Positions 21,486-32,457 of a stretch of 64,000 nucleotides of DNA are shown here, in pieces. Below the pieces are notes generated by a model. It was not told where the DNA came from. It ran no database searches and saw nothing but the letters and a program-made list of their open reading frames with translations. The first letter of the stretch is position 1, and each line of letters opens with the position of its first letter. This DNA is from Pyrenopolyporus hunteri. Its lineage: Eukaryota; Ascomycota; Sordariomycetes; Xylariales; Hypoxylaceae. The stretch lies in contig CADCXC010000004.1 in the NCBI GenBank assembly GCA_902806595.1, positions 2,914,001 through 2,978,000 of the forward strand, written 5' to 3'. The position numbers were made by a program, and so were the translations under genes.

Positions 21486-23665
21486 GTTGACGCGAGACGT
21501 TGAATTAGAATTAAGTATTATCGGCTTTATGAGGCGGATGAGCGAGTGACTGGTATTGAGTAACGAGTGGAAGTTTTGCCCAAGTTCGTTTAATGAATGA
21601 AACGAATCGATGTGATTGCGGGTGGAAGAGCAGAGCAGAACTACCAAGGAAGAGGTAGTCTAGGGAACTTTATACTCCTTTACAAAGATATCCAGGATAC
21701 TAAACAAGGGACCGACTGTTAGTTGCTAACCACATACGATATCGATGGGATCGTACCATCGCGCTCAACAGAGCCAATACGATACTTCGAACAAGACCAG
21801 GCACCTTTCAAGGGGCCCTCTTAATGGTTCCTTGTGCATGCTAGCATTCTGAAAATACTTCTCCATATGACGGGCTAGACAAGCTCTACCAAACCTAAGG
21901 GTTGGACTTGTGCTGAGAGACTCATGCGGATGAGTGGCACAGGGACTATGGGTAGTGTTCTCGAAACAAGGATGGGCTTCCCATAATAAGGTGGTTATGG
22001 ATTAGTCTTTGGATATTAGGAGTTCACCTAATTTCACCCATGATAGATATCAGTGCCGAATAGACCCTTATCCAAAAACAGGAACCAGGCTAATTATCCC
22101 CGCCTAGCTGTTACTTTACCTGGTAAATTCCCATTAATACAGTACTAGCCGGGTCCCAAACGTTGAGCGTTTATTAGAAGCGGCGCGGGTTTGGGCAAAT
22201 GACTTTTTTGATAACTACCTATCTAACCCAAAGCAAAGACAGCGATTATTCCGAGCCGCACACGATTCTACCAACATAGACCCTGTGTGTCGGGAATCAA
22301 TACCTAGGTAGGTACATATGTGCATACCGGGCTTCCACGCCTTACAGCCCCGGATCTCCTACCCTGGCCACCTTGGATGGGTCCCTAGCAAGTAAACCAT
22401 GGGCTTGGGTCTAAACTTCATTGGCATACCCGGTTCTCGAACTAACACGCACACGGACGCGTTCGTATTATCTCTATTAAGAATACGGCTGTTATTTCCC
22501 ATGTGCAATTTCGTCCTTAGCATTGCTGTGACCAAGCGATAAGGATTATTTTGATGAAAAGCCCTAATGCAGTTTCAACTCCATATGTATACGATGTTGT
22601 GTTGTTAAATAGGGCGATATTTTTCAAGCCTCCAGCGAGGCATGTGTATCATCAGTCTATACTCTATAATCCAAGGCTGTGGGAGTTGGCTTCCTTGTCT
22701 CCTTCTTTTCCATCACCTTCCCATCAGAGTTAACTAAACTCGACGCCTTGCTAATGCATGGTCTTCTGAACTAGGGCGCCTACGCCAGGGGATATCAAAA
22801 GATAGTATTATAGTCTATCTTTACCTGAGTAAGAACCTTATTAATGAATACAAGGCCGATTTCCGGGTTTTCAATTATCACCGTCCAACACTCTGTAGGG
22901 GTAATAATAATTCCCTGGAACTCTGCGCTAACATACCATAGAACAGTTTTACGACTCCGACTTCGCCTCTTGAAATGTATCACGAGCATAATGACTAGTA
23001 AGCTTAACTTTAATTGTCTTAATAACAGGAGTAGGTGATTAAGGAGAGCAGCTTGTACCTTCTCGGTCTTTAGAGTCTACAGTGAGACCAATAACGACGA
23101 GCCTGAACAAGGAGCAAATGATCCATACTTTATAATTAAACTACTAACAGTCTTGTCTAACTGAAAACCTATCATGCTACAACTGAAATACCTCACGTAT
23201 GGTATAGTGGTTCAAACTCCACGTTGGGAACTTGAACGAGAAATTCTTGTACGGGCAGGGGACCGGAAAGTATACAAATAAATAAAGTCGGTGAGCTATT
23301 TGCGGCCAAGATTAAAGCCAGGGCCAGTTTCTCAGTTCATAGTGAATGGCTCGAACATGGGGACTTTGGAAAGGACGAGCCGTGCGCTGGGGGGACAAGG
23401 CCCACTGCTTGAATCCGCCGTTTGGAGAGCCTATAACATCGAGGACTCCCTAACTACGATTCAGGGGCTGCCTTCCACTGCCTGGCCCGCCGGGCCGGAT
23501 ATCTAACATATCGGTCTGGTGGCTACTAGGATTATTACAGTTAGTTCTGTTAGATAGGGACCCCGGCCTTGAATTCCACTGTTAGCGCGCGAGTTCAGGG
23601 AGTTAATGTATTTATAGGTCAATAGATATGATTGTATTTACACAGTATTCTGATGGTATTTCCGT
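21486..23665. other. Gene-poor stretch between secreted protein and P450
   Basis: About 2.2 kb without a supported gene. It is AT-rich and has a TACCTAGGTAGGTAC motif at 22301-22315. Near 23203 ATGGTATAGTGGTTCAAACT resembles fused tRNA A- and B-box words but cannot fold into a tRNA. Confidence 0.5.
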
Positions 23666-25625
23666 CTACAGTTCCGACTTCCTCGACTTAACTCGGACGG
23701 GGAGACGGTCCTTGACGTGAGACGTGGCGACAAGTTCGGGGTCAGTAATCTGATATGCCTTGGTACCCATCCACGACGGCGCGTCCTCCGGGTATGCGCC
23801 CTCAATTTCGAACTCGCGCACCGTTAAGGCGAGTATCAGCCTTATTTCTACGAAAGCCAATTCCTGGCCAATACAGTTTCGGGGCCCCATCTCAAATGGG
23901 CGCCACGTATTCTTGACGGGATACAAAGGGTCGTTCTCGTCGCGTGTCATAAACCGCTCGGGAATGAATGAATCGGGATCTGGCCAGTAGTCCGGATCGC
24001 GTTGCAAAGTCGTTGCGGACGAGTGTATCATGAAGCCGTGTGTTGGGTACTGGAAACCGGTGTCGGGATGAGTGAGGAAATGTCCAGGAGGGGATTGGCG
24101 AACGCTACCACCTACGGGTGGGAATAGACGCAGCGCTTCCTTGAAGACGGCAGTTGTATACGGCATCTTGTTTAGAAGCGTAGGGTCCGCCCTAATAAGG
24201 CTTGCGGCGGCGGTCGGATCGGTGCCTAACACTTCATCGTGCTCTGCACGTAATTTAGCGAGTTTATCTGGGTTCTGACTGAGCAGGTAGTATATGTGAG
24301 CAAGGACGCTTGCTGTTGTATCGTGTCCAGCGAACATAAAGATTTTGATGTGGTTGACGACGCGTTCAACAAACTCGGGTGGAATGTTTCCCCTGGCGGA
24401 GTAATCCTGAGCTTCGTTGATGTACTCCTTTAGAGCGAGGGCGACGACGGTCTTTGGTCCTTCGATTTTCTCATAATTCTGAGCCGTGTTGCGTATATAG
24501 GGAACTAGCTCGTTACGAATAATGCGATTATAGATCCAATTCTTTAAGGGGCGAATTGGGTTCAATTGTTTTGAGAGGTCAAGCTCGAAGTATATTAGGC
24601 GTAACTGAGATTTCATAGTCCCCATTAGGCGATTCGGCTTAGTTTGAGTTTCTAGTCGCGCTCCCCTACTACTATGTTAAAAATCGACAATCACGTAGAT
24701 AGATTTTCATGGCCCGGGCTTACAGTACGGCGCGTCCAACAACATCGACGGTCACGGCGGTCGTGTAATCCTCGAGCTTTATGACCTCACCAGACGCGGC
24801 GGCTTTTCCGAGTCGTTCTCGGAAAATCAAGACTTCCTCTAGCATATCGGGGACAAGAGACAGCAGGTTCCTTGCGGAGAAACCAGGATTGAATAGACTT
24901 CGAGCTTTCTTCCATTCCTGGCCCTCTAGATTCACGAGATCCTGGGCTCCAGTGAAGGGCTTGAATTCAACCTGACCCATAGCCCAGAATTTGGGGAGAC
25001 TATTCTCTTGGGTGAACTGAGCCATCATATTAGGGTTAAAGACGACGATCATCGGATAACTAACTGGCCACACGTCTAAATAAACGAGGCCGTGGCTTTT
25101 AATCTCGGGGAATTCTCGCTTAAGGTAAAGGAACATCCAGTGGCTGGAACCGTCGCGGGGAACATTGCTGCCGAGTGTCAGCCGCTATAGGTATAAGGAA
25201 TTTCAAAGATGGCTATGGTAAATGGACGCTCTGGGTGTAGATGTGGTATGCTTTTATACTTACTACTTCATGCCAATCTTGGCCATTATCAAAAGATGAC
25301 CGAAGAGAAAGGAATGGGGTAGCATTGGCTATGAGTGTTTCGTTAGCATCACGAGAGCCAGGGCCGGGTCGGGGGTCCTCTAAGATTCGGGTAATGAATA
25401 GTGTTTGATGCCGGCAATCATCCGCTACGGTTGCCGAACGCTCCGGGAGTGAATATATTGAAAATGACCTACGACTCCATACTCCTTCTGAGTTCGCCGG
25501 AACATCATCCGGGCTTGATAGAAACGGAAAAGCAAGAATGCCAGGCCAACCAGGGCTAGATAACCGACGCCCTTCATGGCGAAGGAGGCGATGTGGACGC
25601 CCTCGAGCTCTAAAGACGGCAGCAT
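23666..25625 (-). CDS. Cytochrome P450 monooxygenase, CYP59-like, 4 exons
   Basis: Minus-strand exons 25625-25473, 25328-25264, 25167-24724 and 24665-23666 give 553 aa. Introns are 144, 96 and 58 bp, and every junction restores a P450 feature: exon 2 gives PMLPHSFLFGHLLIMAKIG (proline hinge), exon 3 starts inside MKYNVPRDGSSHW, and exon 4 restores AVLGARLETQTKPN. An N-terminal helix (YLALVGLAFLLFRFY) anchors it in the ER. P450 motifs: I-helix AGHDTTAS, K-helix EALR, PERF, and heme loop FEMGPRNCIG with the axial Cys at about residue 485. Overall similarity is to fungal P450s of the CYP59 type (AflN/StcS group), which oxidise polyketides, but no polyketide synthase is nearby, so the substrate is unknown. 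All catalytic motifs are intact. Confidence 0.88.
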
Positions 25626-26640
25626 AGTGCTCTGAATTTGACTAAGGGTGTAGTTTTTGAGAGGTCGGCGGTGAAATATATTTCACGATCAAAACATTGT
25701 TCACTTGGGTGGTGGGATGATTCCGACTTTGACGAGTTCTTGTATGTAATGTCAAGCCTCTCACTGGACCAATTAAGCGCGAGGGGGTTGCGGATAGATA
25801 CCAACGACTCGGAAGCAAAAATCCTAACAGCTAATACTTATGGAGGTGGTTGATGATAAATAAGGAAATGGCTATACGATCTTTGGCCCAATGATCCGTG
25901 AATGGTCCAGACTTGGTAGTTATCCCCGTATTACGTAACACTGAGCTTGCTCGACCCAGGGACAGTTCCTTAGTTCTATCGCATTGCACACTAATTAGTT
26001 GGTAGTATATATATGCAGGCCCATGTTCTTAGTAGCGCCTTGCTTTCAGAGTTCATCCCTTACCTTCATCAAGGCGAGGATTGAATATCTCCTTAAATAC
26101 TTAGTTACGGATGTATTATAATCAACTTACATAAGTGCGTACTATCCTATTATCAGTGATCTCTGAGCGTTCTTCGAGCAATTGTATTCATTGCTTAGCA
26201 GAAATGCTAAATAGAATACTTCAGGTCTTTACCTAATCTCTGAGGAACGGATACGAGGATATTCCTTGAAACGGGAAGGGAATCTGGGTAAAAGCATCAT
26301 ATGTAGTACTGTACCTGCGCATGAACTTCCGACTTCTAATACTACCCATTTATGTCGTATTTAATAGAAATTATACCGAACGCTTACACGACTAATGAGA
26401 ATTGCTGTCGGCTTTTTTGCATCCAGGTAATAAGGTATGGGTGCCATCATTTACCTTATAGGCAGCGTGTAGAGAGGTACATGTATTGTATTGTACCAAG
26501 CAAAACGCTAGTGGTACATATCCAGGAACGCGTAATCTTCAATGACCTTAGGTAATTGTAGGTACCTACGTTAACTGAAAACTCACACAGTCTAAACACT
26601 GTAGATGACTTTGAGTGTACTACCTAAATCGTTATATGGT
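25626..26640. other. AT-rich spacer left of TIR element
   Basis: No supported gene. The first part carries the P450 promoter. AT content rises toward the inverted-repeat element. Confidence 0.55.
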
Positions 26641-26950
26641 GTGGCGGCCCATAAGGGCCACTTTGCCAAAATCAAAAAAATGAGTTTTAGCTATGCTTAT
26701 TATGGAAGCATAGCACAGACCAATCGACTTATAATTGCTAAAGGAGTACTTGAAATTTGAATATTTCGTTAATGAAATTACGGATCATGACGACCTTATC
26801 AAATTCCTATTGATATGACTAGCTTTAGAAGTTAGCGATTACATCCGTATAAACTTTCAATTAAAGAATTTACTCACATATACAATTTTCGTTTTTTGAA
26901 TATTTTTAAGAGAAGGTATGGAAATGAGCCTATTCGCACATATGGGCTAT

Positions 26951-27037
26951 ATGAAGAAAATAAGTATGAAGAAAGTAAGTATGAAGAAAGTAAGTATGAA
27001 GAAAGTAAGTATGAAGAAGTAAGTATGAAGAAGTAAG
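26951..27037. repeat. 15-bp tandem repeat (AGTATGAAGAAAGTA)n
   Basis: Five to six copies of ATGAAGAAAGTAAGT in a row; the last two units are shortened to GAAGAAGTAAGTAT. It lies inside the inverted-repeat element. Confidence 0.9.
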
Positions 27038-27087
27038 GATTGGCGGTATTGTCATTTGTACGAGAAATTGTATTCTAAGAAGAATTG

Positions 27088-27264
27088 TATTCTAGGAAGA
27101 ATTGAAGCTATCCCCATAGTAGGCGAACCACCTAGGTAGGTAAGTAGGTAGGTAGGTAGGTAGGTAGGTAGGTAGGTAGGTAGGTAGGTAGGTAAGTAGG
27201 TACCTAGGTAAGTAGGTAGGTATCTACCTGCTGCGGGAATAGCTTCAATTCTTCTTAGAATACT
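27088..27264. repeat. Nested inverted repeat enclosing a GGTA tract
   Basis: The left arm 27088-27114 pairs with the right arm 27264-27236 (core GAAGAATTGAAGCTAT), forming a stem of about 27 bp. The loop is nearly all GGTA repeats. The left side has an extra 17-bp copy (27071-27087) of the distal arm. Confidence 0.85.
27130..27228. repeat. GGTA tetranucleotide microsatellite
   Basis: About 95 bp of (GGTA)n interrupted by AGTA and ACCTAGGTA variants. Confidence 0.95.
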
Positions 27265-27291
27265 ATTCCTCGTACTAAGCTAGCCATGCCA

Positions 27292-27358
27292 ACTACCTAC
27301 TTACCTACCTACTTACCTACCTACTTACCTACCTACTTACCTACCTACTTACCTACCT
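27292..27358. repeat. 12-bp (CTACCTACTTAC)n tandem repeat
   Basis: Five to six copies, essentially the complementary-strand version of the GGTA/AGTA tract 70 bp upstream, so the two tracts can pair. Confidence 0.92.
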
Positions 27359-27573
27359 TCATTTTTACTAAAGTTATGACTTACCTAGAAATCTATACTG
27401 ATTTCATCTATTATATTACAGTACACTCCTAGGAAAATAGCCCATCTATACGCATATATATTCGTAAAACAAGAATGTACCGGTCTATGAATGGCCAGTG
27501 CTGTAAACCTTACCCTTTTAGGAAGTATTCGACCTCAATTTTTGATTTTGGCAAAGTGGCTCTAATGGGCCAC

Positions 27574-28108
27574 CGTATATGGGTACATATCTCTTTAATA
27601 GTAATTTTCACTACGGTACAGTGTAAAGATTTTATATAGCAGCATGGCTGCATGTCTGCATACATGTACCGCAGACACGACGATAGATGCAGACGGCGCC
27701 TATCATTTCCCGGAACTAACTAACCCCTGGACAAGATCACTCCCAAAAGTAGCTAAATCAGGACGTCACTAAACCTCCTATCCCCCCGCCTGTTGTGTGA
27801 GTTCAATACCTGATAACCTTACCTAACTTTCTACTTTTCAAGACTTCCAACTCCCCAGGAAAAAAAGTTCTCACTTCTCACTTTTCTTTTTCTCGTCTTA
27901 GGGTCGACGTCTGAAAGGCTTAGATCCCCCCCTTTCCCTCATCTCCCTTACTTCCCCTTAATAATTTCCACCTGCGAAAACACCCACAACCTTCGAGACC
28001 TTCGTTTTTATACGCATGTTTTCCATTTCGACATTTTCGATAACCGGCGTCGCTTGGTTGCTGGTTCCTATCATTCGGACGTAAGCGGCGACGACAACCA
28101 ATTGAAAA
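27574..28108. other. Promoter/5' leader region of the GT31 gene
   Basis: No gene. A pyrimidine-rich tract at about 27830-27960 directly precedes the glycosyltransferase and is typical of a fungal core promoter/5' leader. Confidence 0.55.
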
Positions 28109-29558
28109 ATGGGGATTTCCGAGCGAAGATCGATCCGGTCCTGCCTCACGCGTCTGTCTCGTCCGCAGAAGATAGGGTTGGCTACTTTAGCCTTTTTATT
28201 CATCCTCTACACCTTGACACCGTACGACAGCCGAGCGAGATCCTTCTTCAGATTCCAGCAAAATGTTGTTCAGGACTACTATCAGAACATCCACCCGAGC
28301 GATTCCTGGCTTTTCGACCCGCAACCGTATCCTATCGACCCCAATAATGATATCGGCATAGTAATCAAGACTGGGTTCGGGACGAGGAGGCGGGTGCAAG
28401 CAGCGCTACGAGCGCTAAGCGAGGCGTCCTTGAATGCCGATACTATAGTCGTTCAGGATTTCCCGCTGTTCCCGGAACAAAAGAACTATACACTTGCGAG
28501 TGGTAAAGAGGTGCCTGTTGTGGACATCATTGGTTGGAACCTGCAACGAGGCGCCCTCGAGGGCCAGGAGCAGCAAGAACGTCTGCTGAAATACATTACC
28601 CTGGCTGAAGCTGTCGATGGCGAAGAGTGGATGCTTGCGGATACGCTGGGCAAGGACATGGGCTGGGAACTTGATGCGATGAAGGTTCGACAGACTATCT
28701 GAGTGTAAAGATTGGTCGAGCGATCAACTACTAACTTTTCTTCAGTTCCTCCCCAGCCTCGAATATGCGTGGCAGACTATGCCGAAGAAGAAGTGGTATA
28801 TTATGCTGGACGACGATAGTTACATTATCAAATCGTCCTTAGTCCTGCTCCTAGGACATTTAAATTACGGCAAGCCGCAGTTCATTGGGAATCCAGTGGG
28901 TGACTACAAAGGTCGGTTTCCGCACGGCGGTTCGTCGGTGATCATGTCGGGCGCCGCTCTCAAGGCACTATACGACGATCATCCGGAGGTCGTCGCCGAA
29001 GGCCACCAGGAGTCCGCTACAGCGATTTGGGGCGATAAGCTACTTTCTACGACGTTCATGAAGATTGGAATTTACCTCGATGAGACGTACCGCCGTCTCT
29101 TTAACGGTGAAGCTCCTTGGGTAACGCGGATGTGGGTTGACCGGTTTTGCTTACCCCTAGTTTCGTTCCACGGCCTCGGTAACGAGGATGCTATGATCAA
29201 AGTGAGCGAAACGTTCGGGAATATGACGGAACCCGTGTTCTGGAGACAGCTGGGGAAGATATATGGGGCACCGGACTTCGGGTCCTTTATTACTGAACCG
29301 ATTCGACCTAATATCGACTACGTCGGGCGTCTTGACGAGTATAGCACGACCGTGGATCAAGTAAAGGAGGTTAACGAATGTGTCAAGATTTGCCATGAGC
29401 ACTCGACCGGATGCTTAGCTTGGACGTTCGATCCGGGAAGTCAACAATGCCATTTTGCCCGATGGGCAATTCTCGGAATGGGAGCTGAAGGCAAGTTTTC
29501 TGGTATAAACGGGCAGCTGGCTCAGAAAGCAGAGAGCTTGTGTCACTCTCCGCCGTAG
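28109..29558 (+). CDS. GT31-type glycosyltransferase with C-terminal PAN-like domain
   Basis: Exons 28109-28684 and 28746-29558 give 462 aa. The 61-bp intron has a weak donor (GTTCGA) but a good branch/acceptor (CTACTAACTTTTCTTCAG), and joining gives MKFLPSLEYAWQTMP in frame. It is a type II membrane protein: basic N terminus, then IGLATLAFLFILYTL (about 22-36), so Golgi/ER lumenal. The catalytic domain has GIVIKTGFGTRRR, KWYIMLDDDSYI (DXD-type nucleotide-sugar/Mn site, about 213) and HGGSSVIMSG. The tail (about 395-460), ECVKICHEHSTGCLAWTF then CHF, resembles a PAN/Apple Cys fold. This resembles fungal fringe-like galactosyltransferase family members; donor and acceptor are unknown. Confidence 0.88.
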
Positions 29559-31075
29559 GGACCGTCGGTTCCATTTTGCGTTCTCTAACATTCTATTCTA
29601 TATATTTACCGGATTGGTATGACACAAACGGGCTGTCTCGCTTGGCAGGGAACGCTGTTCGGACGGACGGCGTTATTCATAGACTTCGCAGAGGAGGGGA
29701 CTATTGCGACTTGGAATGATACCCGGAACGGATTGTAATTTGTAATGGAGTATGTTAACCCTGATTGGACTCGGTAGTCCTTTACGTACCGGTCGTCGGC
29801 GACTGAGTTGATGAGCAGCGTTGATGCTCGCCCAGATACGCATGAAATCTGAGGATGAGATATCTTCTATTCTATCGAAGCGTGTGGGTACGGTGCACTT
29901 AGGTTCATAGATAGGTACTTTACCCTATATATTTCAGGGAGGCAATTTCTGGTAAATGTATTGAAATGCAATGTGACGCTGCAAGAACTTGGTGGAGATT
30001 CGCCTCCGTGTACATTAAATACATAGCTGCAACGCCACAGACTCAGATCCACACGAGTAAATAGATTCTTAGGTACCTACCTACCTAGGTACATATACAC
30101 TTATACCTATCGAATCATTACCCAATGTGGACAAGGTTGACATGCTGCTTTACACATGCGTACTAGTGTATAGCATAGACATTAAAGGTACGCGCCCAAG
30201 CCTTAACCCACAAATTACTTGTTTATACATATACTTATATCACGTACCCGTAAAGATATATCCTTAAGGTTACTTGGATTTATGTCTATCCTTTAGAATA
30301 TGTGCCGTTGTTCTAAGATACATAGGTACTTAGGTATGTATGTAAAGTCATGCACATAGCGTACCTATCTATAATCTAATGCGGCGATAAGCCTGAGCAC
30401 GCGATCGGAGTACCGATTCCAAGATCAATGCTACTAACCTGCGCAACAGGGCCTAAGCAGGGGTATTATCAAGGTACCAGCTTGATATGTACCAAACTAG
30501 CATGGTCGATGACGTGTGGGGAACCTTAGAGATATTTGGGGGACCTTTTTCTTTTTCCTTTATTTTCATTTTCTGTTCTCGACGTCAAAGTAGTACAGCC
30601 GCTTTTCTTGATAAATTGTTACTGAGTACCTACGTGTGCGGTGTTTTACTCACGCTGCCAACTTACCTCTTGTCCACTCACATTTGATAGCTGAAAGAGA
30701 TTAAAGAGGAAATAAAAATAATTAAAAAAAGAAAAACAATAAAACAACCCGGCTTGGCTCCGTCATACCAGCCCTTTCCGTATCTTCCGAAAACAAGACG
30801 CCTTGTTTACTCCCCCCTTAACCCCTGATAGGAGCCAGCCCAGCCCAATCCATCGAATTGGTTGCGCCTTTTAGCTTCGGATCTCCTGTGGAACTTCGTC
30901 CCCCGCCAGGATCGTTATCCCGCCGGTCCACTATCTTCTTCTACAAACCCGACCACCATCTTTCTTCGTATTGTGATAGGGAGGGTCCAACCAACCACAC
31001 AGCGCATCGTCGGAGCCGCCTCGGTGCCCGCGAACCTGTACGTACCGTAGGCGACGTCGTGAAAACGTCACAGCA
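29559..31075. other. Intergenic between GT31 and Osh genes
   Basis: No supported gene. Includes TAGGTACCTACCTACCTAGG starting at 30070, and an A-rich stretch at 30700-30750 within the region upstream of the sterol-carrier gene. Confidence 0.55.
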
Positions 31076-32457
31076 ATGTCAGAAGCTACACAGAACCCCC
31101 AGGCCACTGGTTCCAGCTGGACCGCGTTCCTCAAAGTCAGTTCGCCTTGCCTCACCGCCCCCTTTTATGCCCGACTCTACTGACTCACACCGGGGACTAG
31201 TCCATCGCTTCTTTCAACGGTGACCTTTCTTCCCTCACGGCTCCGCCCTTCATCCTCTCCTCCACGAGCCTTACCGAGTTCAGCTCGTATTGGGCCGAGC
31301 ACCCCAGCGTCTTTGCGGCGCCCGCGAAGGAGCCCGATCCGGCGAAGAGAGCCTTACTAGTGCTGAAGTGGTTCTTGACTACTCTCAAGCAGCAATATGC
31401 AAGTCGGAGCGAGCAATATGGCAACGAGAAGAAGCCTCTCAACCCCTTTTTGGGCGAACTATTTCTGGGAAAATGGGAGGATGATGCAGGTACAACCGAG
31501 CTAGTCAGCGAACAGGTCAAGTAAGTCTAGCGTTGATCCTGGATTTTGCTGATCCGCGAGAATTCCTTGGGTTAACAGTTATCCTGCTTTAGTCATCATC
31601 CACCGGCGACGGCGTACAGCATTATCAACCAGCCCTCCAAAGTCCATCTTCAAGGATACAATGCTCAGAAGGCGAGCTTCTCGAAGACCATCAATATCAA
31701 GCAGATAGGACATGCTGTGCTCACGGTCCCCGATCCCTCTAACCCTGGCGAGAAAGATGCATACTTGATCACGCTACCATCTCTTCACGTTGAAGGGCTC
31801 ATATTCGGTGCACCGTTCATTGAGCTTGACGGCGCATCCTATATTACATCATCAACAGGATTTACCGCCAAAATCGACTATAGTGGTAAGGGTTGGATAA
31901 GTGGCAAGAAGAATTCGTTTACAGCCACCCTATACCCAACCGGCAAGGAGAAGGACGTCCTCTACAACTGCTCCGGTCAATGGACCAAGGCGTTCGAGAT
32001 TCACTCCGGTCCAGCCAAGAACAACTCTTCCAAAACCCTCATTGAGAGCTGGGACCCTAGCGAGAATCCGATCACCGAGCTTACGGTCGCTCCCGTCGAA
32101 AAGCAACACCCGCTAGAGTCTCGACGTGCTTGGGCTAACGTTGCGGCGGGCATCGCTAGGGGAGACATGGACTATGTCAGCAGGGAGAAGAGCAAGATCG
32201 AGCAGGCGCAGCGGGCCATGCGAAAAAAGGAGCAATCGGAAGGTCGCGAGTGGGAGCGGAGATATTTCACGGCCCTCACCGACGCCGACGAAACCCTCGA
32301 GGCGTTGGCTCCGAACGTAGGCTTAAGTACCGACGGTGACGCAGACAAGACCGGGGGCCTGTGGCGGTTTGACGCTGCAAAAGCCGAGAAGGCCAAGGGC
32401 GAAGAACTAAGCGAAGAAGAGAAGGCGCAAATAGCTCAAGAATTGCTCGGCCAGTAG
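31076..32457 (+). CDS. KES1: Oxysterol-binding protein, short Kes1/Osh4 type
   Basis: Exons 31076-31135, 31201-31520 and 31593-32457 give 414 aa, close to yeast Kes1/Osh4 and without a PH domain. Introns are 65 and 72 bp. It would exchange sterol and PI4P between ER and Golgi/endosomal membranes. The N-terminal lid region is WTAFLKSIASFNGDLSSLTAPPF. The family fingerprint forms across intron 2 and reads EQVNHHPPATAY, with Asn in place of the usual Ser, His-His intact. KPLNPFLGELFLG and KLPTGKE-like LYPTGKEKD are also present, and the C-terminal Lys/Glu-rich helices match Osh4. The first Met, in ATGTCAGAAGC, was chosen because exon 1 is only 20 codons and leads directly into the lid. Confidence 0.93.

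Larger units (their letters stand above)
26641..27573. mobile_element. Non-autonomous terminal-inverted-repeat element (MITE/foldback-like)
   Basis: The left arm (26645-26684) and right arm (27573-27534, read in reverse complement) match at roughly 34 of 39 positions, with a 22-bp identical core (26658-26679). Each arm starts with a small hairpin word: GGCCCATAAGGGCC on the left and its counterpart GGCTCTAATGGGCC on the right. The interior is AT-rich, has no frame over 60 codons, and carries tandem repeats and a nested hairpin. Flanks both include TATA words, but a target-site duplication is not clear. This looks like a non-autonomous DNA transposon relic that accumulated, or carried, microsatellites. 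No transposase is present in the window. Confidence 0.72.

Noticed and set aside
23195..23265. tRNA-like words (TGGTATAGTGGTTCAAACTCC)
   Set aside because: A-box and B-box words are fused with no space for an anticodon arm and no acceptor pairing; cannot be a tRNA.
27130..27358. Possible CRISPR-like array
   Set aside because: Units are 4-15 bp simple repeats without unique spacers; the genome is fungal.
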